Source: Vibrio ezurae NBRC 102218
GTDB lineage: Bacteria; Pseudomonadota; Gammaproteobacteria; Enterobacterales; Vibrionaceae
Direction of reading: 5' to 3'
NCBI RefSeq assembly: GCF_000467185.1
Contig: NZ_BATM01000052.1
Span: 1-63,644, forward strand
Length of the DNA: 63,644 nt
Position numbers and translations under genes: made by a program. Below are positions 8,903 through 20,143 of this stretch, piece after piece. How positions within the stretch are numbered: position 1 is the first letter of the stretch; every line of letters begins with the position of its first letter. The notes below the pieces were generated by a model. The model ran no database searches. It was not told the origin of the DNA and saw nothing but the letters and a program-made list of their open reading frames with translations.

Positions 8903-9852
8903 GAGTCTCGCAATTAGCGGCTTTTGCCATGTTGTTACTATCATGGACAATATCGGCCGCCCAATTGCCTGATTACCGTCATGTGCACGGAATTTCTGGC
9001 AACTTATCTTCTGTGGGTTCGGATTCCTTAGCGGGCATTGTGACGGCATGGGCTGAAGAGTTTTCTGAGTTGTACCCTAGCGTGAATGTGCAAGTTCAAG
9101 CTTCAGGTAGCTCGACGGCTGTTCCCGCATTGATAGAAGGTACGGCTCAATTTGGCCCTATGAGCCGTGAAATGCAACCTAGCGAGGTGGCTGCATTTGA
9201 ACGTAATTACGGTTACTCCCCAACAGAGTTAGTTGTTGCACTGGATGCGTTAGGTGTTTTTGTTCATCAAGATAACCCTATTCAAGGGCTTAACTTTGTT
9301 GAACTGGATGCTATTTTTTCTGTGACCTATTTTTGCGGCACAAATCGTCATATCGACAGTTGGAGCGATTTAGGTATTTTGCAGCCTTGGGGCAAACTCA
9401 AAATTCAAAAATTTGGACGTAACCCTGTGTCAGGCACTTATGGTGTATTCAAAAGTACCGTATTGTGCGGTGGTGATTTTGACCGCTCGGTCAATGAGTT
9501 GCTGGGTGGAACCTCGGTGGTTCAGGCTGTAGCGTTGTCACCGTCTTCAATAGGTTATTCAGGGGTGGCGTCTAAAGCAATGGGGACTCGATTGGTGCCT
9601 ATTGCAAAGTATGACGATAATTATGTCACGCCAACATCGGACAATATTATTACTGGGAAATACCCACTAAGTCGTAAGCTCTATTTGTATGTAAATAAAC
9701 AACCGAATAAACCGCTCCCTAAAAAACAGCGAGAATTTATACGCTTTATTTACTCTAAGCAGGGACAAAACGCCGTGTCCCGTGAGGGTTATATTCCTAT
9801 TTCACCGGGGTTTGCTAAGAAAGAATTAGCAAAAGTCGATTTATCTCTTTAA
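8899..9852 (+). CDS. pstS: PstS-family phosphate-binding protein
   Basis: This 317-residue secreted protein has a signal peptide of about 21 residues (hydrophobic stretch ending AAQ). The mature part keeps phosphate-binding-protein blocks: [42 protein letters not shown] with the SGSST loop that contacts phosphate, and a C-terminal [12 protein letters not shown]. It delivers phosphate to PstC/PstA. It overlaps the end of phoR by 4 bp, so it belongs to a phoB-phoR-pstS unit; pstC starts about 160 bp on. It is somewhat distant from E. coli PstS (346 aa) and nearer the shorter PstS-like group. Confidence 0.9.
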   Translation: MRVSQLAAFAMLLLSWTISAAQLPDYRHVHGISGNLSSVGSDSLAGIVTAWAEEFSELYPSVNVQVQASGSSTAVPALIEGTAQFGPMSREMQPSEVAAFERNYGYSPTELVVALDALGVFVHQDNPIQGLNFVELDAIFSVTYFCGTNRHIDSWSDLGILQPWGKLKIQKFGRNPVSGTYGVFKSTVLCGGDFDRSVNELLGGTSVVQAVALSPSSIGYSGVASKAMGTRLVPIAKYDDNYVTPTSDNIITGKYPLSRKLYLYVNKQPNKPLPKKQREFIRFIYSKQGQNAVSREGYIPISPGFAKKELAKVDLSL

Positions 9853-10014
9853 TCACTGATAGCTCACTCAGCTTAGAGTCGTCTAGACGCGATTATATGC
9901 TGCTGAGTGGTTGTCTGTTATTGCGGTAAGATGCAAAAGGTGTAGCATCTATCGTCACTCATAGATTGAAGATGAGTTTGATTTAAGTATTTGTCTGTAT
10001 TATCCCTAGATTCG

Positions 10015-12246
10015 ATGCTTAAGTTTCAGTCTCAAGATCAGAGAAGATCACACGAAATGAATAAGGCTACATCATTGTTAAGAGAGACCAATAGAACCCG
10101 CCTAGTTAAAGATAAACTGATTGCGGGGTTAGTCAAAGCCAGCGGTTTGGGTATGTTGGTCGGTCTGCTTGGTATTCTTATCTACTTCTTTAGCGAAACA
10201 GTACCTATTTTTAGTGCTTCTAGTTATCAGCAAACAGAATATCAACTGCCTGTTGATGGCGGCTCTCTTATCGACACGAAAATCGATAATACGGGGAATA
10301 ATGGTATTGCCATCAACCAGCACGGTGAGGCCATTTACTTCTCTTTAAATGATCAGTTTGAAGTGATTAACCACGCCTTAATACAAAAAGACCCAGTTGC
10401 GATAGCAACAAACTCTCCTCGACCGTGGGTGGCTATGCTTGATGCTAGTGGTGATATAGAGGTGGCCATGCCTGAATATATCATTTCCCATTCCAAGAAA
10501 AAGGCTGTCTATACGCCTAACTTAAGAGTGAATAAAGAACTGTCAGCATTGGCGTTTCCAGACTCTGGTTTCCAGACTAAACACCTAGGTTTTACGGTCA
10601 TGCAAGAGGGCGCTGTGATTGCTCGGGCAAGTAATAGTAAAGTTGAAGTGCTGGATTATGTGATAGGCGCAGAAGAGGCGACTCACCACATCAAAGCGTT
10701 GCCCGTAACGTTCAAACAAATATCGGACATCTTTATTGCCAAAAATGGACTGTGTTTGGTGGTATTAGATAAAGAAGGTATTTCCATTTTTACTCGCCAG
10801 GTCCGAACGGATGCTTTTAGGTTATTTTCTCAAAATATCGATAGAATCGGTGATGGCGCTCAGCGTGCTTTTAGCTTTTTAAACGGTGATAAAGGGGCGA
10901 TCATCTCTAACTCTCATAATGAGCTTGAGTTTTGGTTTGTCACTTTTCAAAATGAACGTCGCTTGAGATCGGCTCGTAAATACGTCAGTAGTCGTGAGGT
11001 GATCTCTGTTATCCCTGAGCATACAACCAAAGGTTTTTGGACGGTCGACAAAGGCGGGATGTACAGCTTGTTTTATGCCACTAGACCTGAGGCTATCTTA
11101 AGTATTGATGCTGGTAGACCGCCGTTACTGAGCTCTCTATCGCGAAATGATAAATACTTAATTAATGTCTATAAAGACAAGATTACAAAGTTTGAAATTG
11201 ACGCAAAACACCCTGAGATCTCCGTTAAAGAATTGACTCAGAAGGTGCAATATGAAGGTTACTCAACCCCAGACTACGTGTGGCAGACCTCGTCAACAGA
11301 AGAAGATGTTGAACCTAAGTTCAGTTTAGTTCCTTTGGTGTTTGGTACATTAAAAGCCGCTTTGTATGCCATGCTTTTTTCTGTTCCGATTGCGGTACTA
11401 GGCGCAGTTTATACCGCAAACTTTATGTCAACGCGGATGCGCAATACCATCAAACCCGCTATTGAGTTAATGGAGGCGTTACCGACATTGGTCATTGGCT
11501 TTGTGGCTGCGGTATGGCTTGCACCAATTATGGAAAGGAATTTACTGGCCTTTATGCTGAGCATTTTGGTGATCCCACTCACCGCACTGATTTGTGGTGG
11601 TATTTGGGCACTATTGCCATTACAGGTTAAATCTCAAGTCCCTAAAGGGCTGCACCTTATTACTTTGTTACCGGTGATTATTCCTGTGTGTATGGGGCTA
11701 TTTTATGTTTCTCCTTACCTTGAAAAGATGCTGTTTGAGCATGGTTTAATTTACTTCCTCGCAGATAAAGGTTGGGATTATCAGCAGCGCAATACCTTAG
11801 TGGTAGGGATTGCGATGGGATTTGCGGTGATTCCAACCATTTTTACTATCTCAGAAGATGCGATTTATTCGGTACCTAAGCATTTATCGAATGGTGCTTT
11901 AGCTCTAGGAGCGACAGAATGGCAAACATTAACTCGAGTGGTGTTACTGACGGCCAGCCCCGGAATTATTTCGGCGATCATGTTGGGCTTAGGGCGCGCA
12001 ATGGGCGAAACCATGATCGTGCTGACAGTGACAGGTAATACGCCAATTACGGATTGGAATGTCTTTGAAGGGTTACGTTCACTTACTGCAACTATTGCTA
12101 CAGAATTACCAGAATCTAAGGTAGGGAGTTCTCACTATCGCTTACTGTTTTTGTCAGCGTTAATTTTATTTTTGTTTACCTTTATTGTGAACAGTGTTGG
12201 GGAAAGTGTTCGCCAGCGACTTCGTGATAAGTATCGTTCGTTATAG
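10015..12246 (+). CDS. pstC: Phosphate ABC transporter permease PstC (long form)
   Basis: This permease has about 743 residues, more than twice E. coli PstC (319). After one N-terminal membrane helix (GLGMLVGLLGILIYFF) comes a predicted extracytoplasmic domain of about 400 residues that looks beta-propeller-like (repeated short strands, e.g. FWTVDKGGMYSLFYA). The canonical permease core then covers the last 300 residues, including the cytoplasmic loop LSNGALALGATEWQTLTRVVL. The start is uncertain: no good ribosome site precedes ATG 10015; TTG 9991 and ATG 10057 are alternatives. With PstA and PstB it forms the high-affinity phosphate importer. Confidence 0.9.
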   Translation: MLKFQSQDQRRSHEMNKATSLLRETNRTRLVKDKLIAGLVKASGLGMLVGLLGILIYFFSETVPIFSASSYQQTEYQLPVDGGSLIDTKIDNTGNNGIAINQHGEAIYFSLNDQFEVINHALIQKDPVAIATNSPRPWVAMLDASGDIEVAMPEYIISHSKKKAVYTPNLRVNKELSALAFPDSGFQTKHLGFTVMQEGAVIARASNSKVEVLDYVIGAEEATHHIKALPVTFKQISDIFIAKNGLCLVVLDKEGISIFTRQVRTDAFRLFSQNIDRIGDGAQRAFSFLNGDKGAIISNSHNELEFWFVTFQNERRLRSARKYVSSREVISVIPEHTTKGFWTVDKGGMYSLFYATRPEAILSIDAGRPPLLSSLSRNDKYLINVYKDKITKFEIDAKHPEISVKELTQKVQYEGYSTPDYVWQTSSTEEDVEPKFSLVPLVFGTLKAALYAMLFSVPIAVLGAVYTANFMSTRMRNTIKPAIELMEALPTLVIGFVAAVWLAPIMERNLLAFMLSILVIPLTALICGGIWALLPLQVKSQVPKGLHLITLLPVIIPVCMGLFYVSPYLEKMLFEHGLIYFLADKGWDYQQRNTLVVGIAMGFAVIPTIFTISEDAIYSVPKHLSNGALALGATEWQTLTRVVLLTASPGIISAIMLGLGRAMGETMIVLTVTGNTPITDWNVFEGLRSLTATIATELPESKVGSSHYRLLFLSALILFLFTFIVNSVGESVRQRLRDKYRSL

Positions 12247-12260
12247 GCAGGAATAATCGA

Positions 12261-13940
12261 GTGATTAATTGGTTTAAATCGGGAAGACCGTGGATTTGGC
12301 TAACGTCAATGGCTGTAACTGTCAGTGTGTTGTCTATGCTGACGGTACTGCTATTTATCGGTTGGAAAGGGATGGCACACTTTTGGCCACATGCAGTTTA
12401 CGAATGGAAAGGTGCACATAATCAGTCTCTTATTGGGCAGGTTTATCAAAAGCAAGAGGTGCCTTGGGAGCAACTTTCTATTACTCAGCGTCAATCGATT
12501 CCGAGTCAACTGCGCCAAGAGTTAGCACAAGAAACCTTACCTGAGCTCGAAAGGTTGGTCATCAAAGTGGGCAATCGTGATGTGTATGGGTATGGGTTTA
12601 TTTCTCAATTCACTCATGAGTGGTCTAAACCTATCGCAGAGCCTGATCTGCTCGTGATTGAAAGAAAACGAGGCGGACAATTCTTTGGGCGAGTCGTGGC
12701 TTATGAAAGTGAAGGTCATACTCAAAGTGTCAATTCACAGGATCAACTTGAGCACCTGCTTGATCTGGTCGAGTTGGAGCATGAGAAAATAGATGCGCTC
12801 AATGAAAAGTCAGTGAAACCTTTAACCAAAGGCATAGAAAGAAAAGAAACCGTTCTGAATCAATTGCTGCAAGATGGTTCAAATGATCACAAGCGTATTG
12901 CTGAGTTAGAGTCGATTGAAGAGCAACTGCGTGCCAATAGACAGCAAGCCGAACTGCATATAGAACAGATTCGTGAACATATCGAACAGCGCATGCTGGT
13001 GGTTAAAGATATGCATAACGATACGCATAGGATTAGTTTCGCTACCATCTTAGATGCGTGGTACCCCAATCAGATGACGGTTATTGATAAGGTGGGACAT
13101 TGGTTTAAGCAAGGTGCTGAGTTTCTTTTTTCAGAGCCGAGAGAGTCTAACTCTGAAGGCGGTGTGTTTCCGGCCATATTTGGCACCATTTTATTGGTGA
13201 TTCTGATGTCAGTTGCGGTGATGCCGTTAGGGGTCCTTGCCGGATTGTATTTACATGAATATGCGCACAATAACTGGTTCACTCGCTTGATAAGGATTAC
13301 CGTGCAAAATTTGGCGGGTGTACCGTCGATTGTGTACGGGGTATTTGGTCTTGGTTTTTTTGTGTACACCTTAGGTGGTACTATTGACGAACTCTTTTAT
13401 TCAGATAACTTACCTGCACCGACTTTCGGTACACCGGGGTTACTGTGGGCTTCTTTGACCTTGGCTATGCTCACTTTACCTGTGGTGGTGGTGACTATTG
13501 AAGACGGCCTGTCTCGCATACCTCGTTCGGTAAGAGAAGGGGCTTTTGCCCTGGGGGCTACGAAATCAGAGATGATTTTTAAAGTGGTATTACCGATGGC
13601 AATGCCTGCGGTACTGACGGCGTTAATTTTAGCGGTGGCACGAGCTGCCGGTGAAGTCGCCCCGTTAATGCTCGTTGGAGTGGTGAAACTTGCCCCGAAT
13701 TTACCAATTGATGGTCAATTTCCGTATATACATTTAGATCGTAAATTTATGCACTTAGGTTTTCATATTTACGATGCAGGTTTTCAGACAACCAATTTAG
13801 AAGGGGCTAAGTCATTAGTGTACGCCACATCTATGTTGCTGGTGACGGTGATTATCGGGTTGAATTTAATCGCGATCCGTATCAGGAACTCTTTGCGTAA
13901 TAGCTATCGAAATTTAGGATTTGATGATCATGTATTCTAG
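12261..13940 (+). CDS. pstA: Phosphate ABC transporter permease PstA (long form)
   Basis: This permease has 559 residues against about 296 in E. coli. One N-terminal helix is followed by an extracytoplasmic segment of about 250 residues with a coiled coil (roughly 165-255, rich in Glu/Leu/Arg heptads). The permease core occupies the last 280 residues, with [20 protein letters not shown] as the ATPase-contacting loop and [13 protein letters not shown]. It starts with GTG preceded by AGGAA, 14 bp after pstC, and overlaps pstB at its end. The enlarged outer domains of PstC and PstA probably pair with each other. Confidence 0.92.
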   Translation: MINWFKSGRPWIWLTSMAVTVSVLSMLTVLLFIGWKGMAHFWPHAVYEWKGAHNQSLIGQVYQKQEVPWEQLSITQRQSIPSQLRQELAQETLPELERLVIKVGNRDVYGYGFISQFTHEWSKPIAEPDLLVIERKRGGQFFGRVVAYESEGHTQSVNSQDQLEHLLDLVELEHEKIDALNEKSVKPLTKGIERKETVLNQLLQDGSNDHKRIAELESIEEQLRANRQQAELHIEQIREHIEQRMLVVKDMHNDTHRISFATILDAWYPNQMTVIDKVGHWFKQGAEFLFSEPRESNSEGGVFPAIFGTILLVILMSVAVMPLGVLAGLYLHEYAHNNWFTRLIRITVQNLAGVPSIVYGVFGLGFFVYTLGGTIDELFYSDNLPAPTFGTPGLLWASLTLAMLTLPVVVVTIEDGLSRIPRSVREGAFALGATKSEMIFKVVLPMAMPAVLTALILAVARAAGEVAPLMLVGVVKLAPNLPIDGQFPYIHLDRKFMHLGFHIYDAGFQTTNLEGAKSLVYATSMLLVTVIIGLNLIAIRIRNSLRNSYRNLGFDDHVF

Positions 13941-14748
13941 TGTTGCAAACATCAATGCATTAAAGCCTCTTGATGTGGCGAATTTATCAGAGAAAAACAC
14001 AGCAATAGAGATTGAAAACTTAAACCTCTATTACAATAAAAAACAGGTGCTGCACGATATTTCTATGCGGATACCTAAAGGTAAAGTGACAGCCTTTATT
14101 GGGCCATCAGGCTGTGGTAAATCAACGATCATGCGCTCAATCAACCGCATGAATGATTTAGTTGAAGGGTGTAAAAGAGAAGGCACCATTCGATTGTTAG
14201 GCCATGATATTTATGGTGAAGGCGTTGATGTCTCAGCGTTGAGACGCAGAATTGGTATGGTTTTTCAAAAACCTAATCCTTTCCCCAAAACCGTATATGA
14301 AAACGTCATCTTTGGGCTTAGGCTCCAAGGTATTCGTAATAGTCGCGTGCTAGATGACTGCTGCGAGCGTGCACTGCGTGGTGCTGGGTTATGGGATGAA
14401 GTGAAGCATCGACTGCATGAAAATGCGGTGAATCTAGCGGCTGGTCAGCAGCAGCGATTGGTTATAGCAAGAGCGATAGCCATTGAGCCTGAAGTTCTAT
14501 TATTAGATGAGCCTACGTCTTCTTTAGATCCTATTTCGACGTTGACTATTGAAGAGCTGATTAACGATTTAAAAACGAAATATACTGTGGTTATAGTGAC
14601 ACATAACATGCAGCAGGCTGCAAGGGTCAGCGATTTCACGGCATTTGTACATATGGGGCGTATTGTTGAATATGCCGATACTGATACCGTTTTCACGTCA
14701 CCAAAAGAGAAAAAAACTGAAGACTATATCACCGGTCGCATTGGGTAA
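13924..14748 (+). CDS. pstB: Phosphate ABC transporter ATPase PstB
   Basis: This 274-residue ATPase has Walker [11 protein letters not shown]-loop [17 protein letters not shown] (the PNPFP string is typical of PstB), signature region [10 protein letters not shown], Walker [13 protein letters not shown] and the H-loop VIVTHNMQQ. The signature reads LAAGQQQ rather than the common LSGGQQQ, a slight variant. The start at ATG 13924 has AGGA just upstream and lies inside the end of pstA; ATG 13930 is also possible. It powers phosphate import through PstCA and, with PhoU, signals to PhoR. Confidence 0.95.
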   Translation: MIMYSSVANINALKPLDVANLSEKNTAIEIENLNLYYNKKQVLHDISMRIPKGKVTAFIGPSGCGKSTIMRSINRMNDLVEGCKREGTIRLLGHDIYGEGVDVSALRRRIGMVFQKPNPFPKTVYENVIFGLRLQGIRNSRVLDDCCERALRGAGLWDEVKHRLHENAVNLAAGQQQRLVIARAIAIEPEVLLLDEPTSSLDPISTLTIEELINDLKTKYTVVIVTHNMQQAARVSDFTAFVHMGRIVEYADTDTVFTSPKEKKTEDYITGRIG

Positions 14749-14763
14749 GGAGTATTAATCTAA

Positions 14764-15471
14764 ATGCATACAGGTCGCCACATATCAGGACAATATAACG
14801 TAGAGTTAGAGGCCATTCGAAGCCATGTATTAACCATGGGGGGAATGGTCGAGCAACAACTCGCGTATGCGTTACGTTCTTTGGTGAAACAAGATTATCA
14901 ATTGGCAAAAAAAGTGGTCGCAGAAGATCACAACGTGAATTCAATGGAAGTGGTTATTGATGAAGCGTGCACTCGAATCATTGCTAGACGCCAGCCTACC
15001 GCAGGTGATTTAAGATTGGTGATGAGTATCATCAAAACCATTGCTGAGCTTGAGCGGATTGGTGATGTTGCTTCACGTCTGGCGCGTACTTCTTTAGAGA
15101 ATAAAAGCTCAGATCCCCGTTATCAAAACTCATTAGAGCCGCTTTGCCGTTTAGCGATAGGTATGCTGCATCAAGTTTTAGATGCGTTTGCGAGATTAGA
15201 TATTGATGCCGCAGCGCACATCTATGACATGGATGATAGGGTCAATGAGGAGTACCAAAACATTATTCGTCAGTTGACGCAAAACATGATGGATGAGCCA
15301 AAAATGATCCCTACTATCTTACAAGTTATGTGGTCTGCGCGTGCCATTGAGCGAGTGGGAGACCGCTGTCAAAGTATCTGTGAATATATTATTTACTGCG
15401 TTAAGGGAACAGACGTTAGACACTCTCACAGTGACGAGATAGAGAAATACAAAGGCAGTGAGTCCGCTTAG
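14764..15471 (+). CDS. phoU: Phosphate signalling protein PhoU
   Basis: This all-helical protein of 235 residues consists of two PhoU repeats. Metal-binding helix motifs are visible: ELERIGDVASRLAR (first half) and AIERVGDRCQSICEYIIY (second half). PhoU restrains PhoR when phosphate is plentiful and moderates Pst transport. An AAGGAG site precedes the ATG, 15 bp after pstB. It converges with cutC, 18 bp between stops, with no hairpin visible in the gap. Confidence 0.96.
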   Translation: MHTGRHISGQYNVELEAIRSHVLTMGGMVEQQLAYALRSLVKQDYQLAKKVVAEDHNVNSMEVVIDEACTRIIARRQPTAGDLRLVMSIIKTIAELERIGDVASRLARTSLENKSSDPRYQNSLEPLCRLAIGMLHQVLDAFARLDIDAAAHIYDMDDRVNEEYQNIIRQLTQNMMDEPKMIPTILQVMWSARAIERVGDRCQSICEYIIYCVKGTDVRHSHSDEIEKYKGSESA

Positions 15472-15489
15472 TCTTTTGACGTTATACGC

Positions 15490-16236
15490 TTACCGAATAT
15501 TTTGTAAGGCTTGTTTCATGGCGTGTATTGCTGAAAAGTCCGTGATTGGAATTTGAAAATCATCAATATGACTGGCACCCATTTGAGCGTCGTCTTGGAT
15601 ATGAGTCATACGACTTGGGCGTGCTGTTTTTCCTGATAAATGCAGTTCATTTATAGAGCTTTGCTCAATAATATATTGAGCGTTGCTGGCATTGACACCT
15701 GCGCCCGCCATTATCTGGATGCGTCCTGCCGCTTGTTGATGCATTTTCTTAATAGTCGCAACGCCTTGCTCTGCGGTACTTTTCTGTCCTGAAGTTAGCA
15801 CTCGCTCACACCCAAGGGCAATAATGTCTTCTAGTGCTTGTTGCACATCTTTACATTGGTCGATGGCTCGATGAAAGGTGACTCCCATTCCTTCAGCCGC
15901 TTCAACTAACCGTTTACAGGCTGGGTAGTCGATATCCGCTTTTGTCGTCAGGATACCAATTACAATGCCATCTAACTGAGCTTTTTTGGCCGCTTTAATG
16001 TCTTCAAGCATGATAGCAACATCAGCGTCAGAAAATAGGAAGTCTCCCTGACGTGGTCGAATCATGGCATAAACTGGTAACGTAGAATGTTGTTTCGCTT
16101 GCAACATGAAGCCATAGCTTGGTGTTAAGCCACCTAAAGCCAGTGAAGAACAAAGCTCGATACGTGTCGCACCAGCATGTATGGCGGTAGTGAGTGACTC
16201 AATGTTATCCACACAGACTTCAATTTGATAAGGCAT
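15490..16236 (-). CDS. cutC: CutC family copper homeostasis protein
   Basis: This TIM-barrel protein of 248 residues has the CutC opening IEVCVDNIESLTTAIHAGATRIELCSSLALGGLTP and the blocks YAMIRPRQGDFLFS, FHRAIDQCKD, LTSGQKSTAEQG and IMAGAGVN. Copper homeostasis is the historical assignment; the biochemical function remains unsettled. Length equals E. coli CutC (248). It lies in the pho cluster but there is no evident functional tie. Confidence 0.94.
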   Translation of the reverse strand: MPYQIEVCVDNIESLTTAIHAGATRIELCSSLALGGLTPSYGFMLQAKQHSTLPVYAMIRPRQGDFLFSDADVAIMLEDIKAAKKAQLDGIVIGILTTKADIDYPACKRLVEAAEGMGVTFHRAIDQCKDVQQALEDIIALGCERVLTSGQKSTAEQGVATIKKMHQQAAGRIQIMAGAGVNASNAQYIIEQSSINELHLSGKTARPSRMTHIQDDAQMGASHIDDFQIPITDFSAIHAMKQALQNIR

Positions 16237-16254
16237 AAAAACTCTACGTTATAG

Positions 16255-16290
16255 AAAGCATAAAGGGCTATAGAGCCCTTTATGCTTTTA
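16255..16290 (-). terminator. Terminator after ppk–ppx
   Basis: A perfect 15-bp stem (16255-16269 with 16274-16288) and 4-nt loop lie between ppx and cutC, both on the minus strand. The T tract on the minus side is short (TTTC), so it may be a moderate terminator. Confidence 0.7.
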
Positions 16291-16301
16291 TGATGGAAGA
16301 C

Positions 16302-17852
16302 TTATTCGTTATGAAAAGGGAGCGTTAATGTCCACCCTGCATTTTTCCAATAAAGCTGTTCTTGCTCTAAACCCGAAATCAGTAAACTGTTATCAGCAAA
16401 GTACTCTGGTGTGCTGTGAGAGAGAATCCACTCGCCACCTTTGATAGTCAACTGCCATAAATTGGCTTTGGCATCATTGCGAGATACGTTGATGACTATG
16501 GCTAATCGCAAAATCTTAATTAAATCGAGAATATTGTTTTTAGCATAAAGGCTAAAATCTTGCATCTCGTGCAGCTTTAACGCTTTACGTTGATAACGAG
16601 CCAGAGTGGCAATCAATCGTTGCTGTTCGCTATTAAAGCCCGGCATATTGGTATGCTGTAATAGGTAATGCGAATGACGGTGATAGCCTCGATAGCTTAA
16701 GCTTAATCCTACTTCATGCAGCAGCGCCGCCCAGTTAAGCAGTTTTACCAGCTCACTGTTTTTTTCTAAATCGGTTTCGCTGATCACTTGCTTAAGGAAG
16801 TGCTTTGAATGAGCTCTAACTCGGTTCGCTTGTTCAACGTCAATGCGGTGTTTCAGGGCTAGGTTCTCTGCGGTGCGCATCCGAATATCCGAGTGAGTAA
16901 ATTTCTTCTCCATTTCGTACATTACGCCTTCTCTTAAAGCGCCAGGAGAATAATGTAACTCGTCGATATCCAACGATTGTAATATCGCTTGTAAGATAGC
17001 GACGCCAGGAGCAAGAACGGACAAGCGTTCCTCTAAAATGCCTTTTATCGCAATCTTATCCACCCGTTTACACTCACACAGGTGTGTCACTAGCTTTTTT
17101 AGTCGTTTCGGAGTGACGATACCATCTTCATAACCCAAAGAGATCAGGCATTCACGGATAGCTTTAACGGTCCCAGATGAACCTAACGCTAATTCCCAAC
17201 CACGTTGTTTGTACTGCTTGGCTAAAAACTCCAGCTCACGTTGAGCGGCAAGATTAGCGTGAGTAAAGTTCTTACTGTTGAGCTTTTGATCGCTAAAATA
17301 GCGATGCGCATAACTCACGCAGCCCATTTGTTGGCTGTTGACTAACTCAGAGTCAAATCCTTCGCCAATAATGAGCTCAGTACTTCCTCCGCCGATATCG
17401 ATAACGAGTTTATTCTTCGATACTGGTTGAGTATGAGCGACGCCAAGATAAATCAAACGCGCTTCTTCTTCGCCAGGAATCAGCTCTATTGGGAAGGGCA
17501 GTACCTGTTGAGCACGTTGAATAAACTCGTTCGCATTTTTGGCTATTCGCAGAGTGTGGGTAGCCACCATGCGAACGTTATTGATCTTGAAGCCTTCCAG
17601 TCTTTCAGCAAACATGGCTAAGCAGTCGAGCCCTCGTTGCATTGACTCTTCTGATAGAAGGTTGTGCTCATCTAACCCACTGGCAAGTTTGACGCGTTGT
17701 TTATGACGGCTGACGATTTGCAAGTCTTGCCCGACGACCTTAGCAACCACCATATGGAAGCTATTAGAGCCAAGGTCGATGGCGGCGATATCCTTTTCGA
17801 GAGCAGCTTCACTACTTGGGATTGAGTTAGGCTGTTTCAATGGCTGGCTCAC
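16302..17852 (-). CDS. ppx: Exopolyphosphatase Ppx
   Basis: This 516-residue enzyme releases phosphate from polyphosphate chains. The N-terminal ASKHA ATPase-like fold shows [15 protein letters not shown], the second phosphate loop [16 protein letters not shown] and E at the catalytic [12 protein letters not shown]. The C-terminal HD-like domain has [26 protein letters not shown]. Length agrees with E. coli Ppx (513). Its start overlaps the end of ppk by 26 bp, giving a translationally coupled ppk–ppx operon. GppA (pppGpp hydrolase) is the close alternative, but pairing with ppk decides for Ppx. Confidence 0.95.
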   Translation of the reverse strand: MSQPLKQPNSIPSSEAALEKDIAAIDLGSNSFHMVVAKVVGQDLQIVSRHKQRVKLASGLDEHNLLSEESMQRGLDCLAMFAERLEGFKINNVRMVATHTLRIAKNANEFIQRAQQVLPFPIELIPGEEEARLIYLGVAHTQPVSKNKLVIDIGGGSTELIIGEGFDSELVNSQQMGCVSYAHRYFSDQKLNSKNFTHANLAAQRELEFLAKQYKQRGWELALGSSGTVKAIRECLISLGYEDGIVTPKRLKKLVTHLCECKRVDKIAIKGILEERLSVLAPGVAILQAILQSLDIDELHYSPGALREGVMYEMEKKFTHSDIRMRTAENLALKHRIDVEQANRVRAHSKHFLKQVISETDLEKNSELVKLLNWAALLHEVGLSLSYRGYHRHSHYLLQHTNMPGFNSEQQRLIATLARYQRKALKLHEMQDFSLYAKNNILDLIKILRLAIVINVSRNDAKANLWQLTIKGGEWILSHSTPEYFADNSLLISGLEQEQLYWKNAGWTLTLPFHNE

Positions 17853-19920
17853 TCAGTTTTCTTACCTGTTTTTCTGTTTGCTTGATGTAATTGTAGGTCG
17901 CCACTTGAGATCGAACTTTACGGCGATTACCTCGTGCCACATAAGCATTCGACATCTCTTTATCGATCCATCGAGCTTTGACTGTGTCGGTGAATTGTAG
18001 CTCGATAATATCAATAATTCTCTGCTTTAATGTCGGATCATTGACTGGGGTAGCAACCTCAATACGATTTTCGATATTTCGAGTCATCCAGTCCGCCGAT
18101 GAGATGTACACTTTTGGGTCGCCGTTGTTTTCGGTGATCAGGACTCTTGGGTGTTCTAGGAATCGGTCAATGACACTGATTACTTGAATATTATCACTTA
18201 CGCCTTCGACGCCAGGTACCAAAGAGCACATACCACGGATGATCATACGCACCGGTACTCCAGCCGTACTGGCTTGGTAGAGCTTATTGATCAAACCTTT
18301 ATCAACAAGGTTGTTCACTTTTAAAGTAATGCCTGATTTCTGCCCTTCATTCGCACTCTGGATCTCATTATCAATGAGTTCATAGAGACGATCACGAGAA
18401 TTGCGCGGTGACACGATCAGTTGTTGAAACTTCACTGGACGGTAAGGGTTCTCAATGTAGCCAAACACTTGACGCACTTCATCAGTAATTTCTTGTTTTG
18501 CTGTAAGTAACGAGAAGTCTGTATAAATACGCGCAGTTTTTTCATGGAAGTTGCCAGTACCTATGTGCGCATAGCGCTTGATCACTTCGCCTTCTCTACG
18601 GTTGATTAACAGTAGCTTAGAGTGAATTTTTAAACCGGGAGCACCAAAAATAACGTGTACACCGGCGTCCGTTAGGCGTTTTGACCACAAGATATTGGCT
18701 TTTTCATCAAAGCGGGCTTGAAGCTCTACTACAACGGTCACGTTCTTACCGTTATTGACCGCATCAATTAGCGAATTCATGAGTCTTGAGCCTTTGGCGA
18801 CGCGATAGATATTAATCTTAATGCTAATGACCTTAGGATCAAATGAGGCTTCTCGCACAAGCTCTGAGATATGATCAAAGGTGTGATAAGGATAGTGGAG
18901 AAGAATATCCTCAGCACGGATAGCGTCAAAACTGTTGCGATACTTATCAAAGACCGCAGCCTTTATTGGCGGGAGAGGTTTATTTTCTAAATACTCTCGA
19001 CCCACATTTGGGAAGCCGAGGAAGTCTTTAAAGTTATGATAACGTCCACCAGGAATTAAACTATCGTAGTTTGAAATTTCCAGTTTACGACACAGAAATT
19101 CCAGCATGTCAGCAGGCATGGTTTTTTCATAAACAAAGCGTACGGGCATTGCAGATAGGCGCTGGCTCAGTCCTTCTGACATTTGCTCCAATAAGCTGTG
19201 TTCGACTTCATAGCTTAAGTCGTATTCTGCGTCACGGGTCATTTTCATCGAGTAGCAGCTGATTTCATCGTATTCGAAGAAATTGCTGAAAATGTCATCG
19301 AGACAATGGCGTATTACATTATCGAGTAAAATGATGGTTTTTCTACGATTCCCTTTTTGTTCTGGAACCATAACGAAGCGAGGTAGGTGATCGGTTGGGA
19401 TTTCTAACAGTGCGTATTGAGAAACATTGTTCTTAACGAGAGAAACGCAAAGGTAGGCACACTCATCTTTTAGAAAATCTAATACATTGATTTCTTCGTG
19501 CATCACGATAGGTGTGATATGAGGTAGCACCTCTTTGCGAAAGAACTTCTTGATCCATTGTTGCTGAGTTTGATCAATTTGAGATTCATTTACCAAGAAG
19601 ATTCGACGGCGTGCCATCTCGAGCAATAATTCTCCGTAAAGCTCATCAAACTTTTGATTGAGTTTCATCGCTTTACTTTGCATTTTGCTCAGTAGACGTT
19701 TGGATTTGTCTTGGCGTTTATGTTCTTGGTTGATCAAAATACGGCGTTTGACATCAGAGAAGCGCACTTTATAGAACTCATCTAGGTTGTTTGAGAAGAT
19801 ACCTAGAAAGCGGATTCTTTCGATCAATGGTACGGATTTGTCCGCGGCTTCTTGCAGCACGCGCTCATTGAAAGAAAGCCAGCTAAGTTCTTTTTCTACA
19901 TATATTTTTTCTGTGCTCAT
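17827..19920 (-). CDS. ppk1: Polyphosphate kinase Ppk1
   Basis: This 697-residue enzyme polymerises the ATP gamma-phosphate into polyphosphate and can run in reverse. It begins [17 protein letters not shown] and has the N-terminal helical, head and two phospholipase-D-like catalytic domains. H433 in [11 protein letters not shown] is the autophosphorylated histidine (E. coli H435); a second conserved His lies in FLEHPRVLI. Length is like E. coli (688). It heads the ppk–ppx operon, with a Pho-box-like site at 19996-20013, so induction by PhoB under phosphate starvation is likely. Confidence 0.97.
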   Translation of the reverse strand: MSTEKIYVEKELSWLSFNERVLQEAADKSVPLIERIRFLGIFSNNLDEFYKVRFSDVKRRILINQEHKRQDKSKRLLSKMQSKAMKLNQKFDELYGELLLEMARRRIFLVNESQIDQTQQQWIKKFFRKEVLPHITPIVMHEEINVLDFLKDECAYLCVSLVKNNVSQYALLEIPTDHLPRFVMVPEQKGNRRKTIILLDNVIRHCLDDIFSNFFEYDEISCYSMKMTRDAEYDLSYEVEHSLLEQMSEGLSQRLSAMPVRFVYEKTMPADMLEFLCRKLEISNYDSLIPGGRYHNFKDFLGFPNVGREYLENKPLPPIKAAVFDKYRNSFDAIRAEDILLHYPYHTFDHISELVREASFDPKVISIKINIYRVAKGSRLMNSLIDAVNNGKNVTVVVELQARFDEKANILWSKRLTDAGVHVIFGAPGLKIHSKLLLINRREGEVIKRYAHIGTGNFHEKTARIYTDFSLLTAKQEITDEVRQVFGYIENPYRPVKFQQLIVSPRNSRDRLYELIDNEIQSANEGQKSGITLKVNNLVDKGLINKLYQASTAGVPVRMIIRGMCSLVPGVEGVSDNIQVISVIDRFLEHPRVLITENNGDPKVYISSADWMTRNIENRIEVATPVNDPTLKQRIIDIIELQFTDTVKARWIDKEMSNAYVARGNRRKVRSQVATYNYIKQTEKQVRKLSEPAIETA

Positions 19921-19995
19921 CTAAGATTCCGTTTTCAGTAGTTGCAATTCATGAAAATGTCAAATATTCGGTAACGGAAATATTATTACTATTCG

Positions 19996-20013
19996 ATGTC
20001 ATTTCTGTGACAG
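19996..20013 (-). promoter_or_regulatory. Candidate Pho box upstream of ppk
   Basis: On the minus strand this reads CTGTCAC-AGAA-ATGACAT: a 7-4-7 direct-repeat layout with a 6/7 first half and 5/7 second half to CTGTCAT. It is 76 bp upstream of the ppk start. A further GTGACAT-AAAA element lies about 20 bp upstream. PhoB control of ppk is known in other gamma-proteobacteria; use of this site is inferred. Confidence 0.5.
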
Positions 20014-20080
20014 TCGATAAAATATGTAAATTTTTATGTCACTTTTACGAATAAAAAGAAAGCTCAGTGACGCAGAAACA

Positions 20081-20116
20081 AAAAAAGCCGGTCAATATAA
20101 GGTATTGACCGGCTTA
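20081..20116 (-). terminator. Terminator after peroxiredoxin gene
   Basis: A 12-bp stem (20085-20096 with 20104-20115) has an A tract on the plus strand at 20081-20086, giving a T run on the minus strand. It lies 28 bp after the peroxiredoxin stop. Confidence 0.88.
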
Positions 20117-20143
20117 GTATTTTTTAATTATATGAAACTAGAT

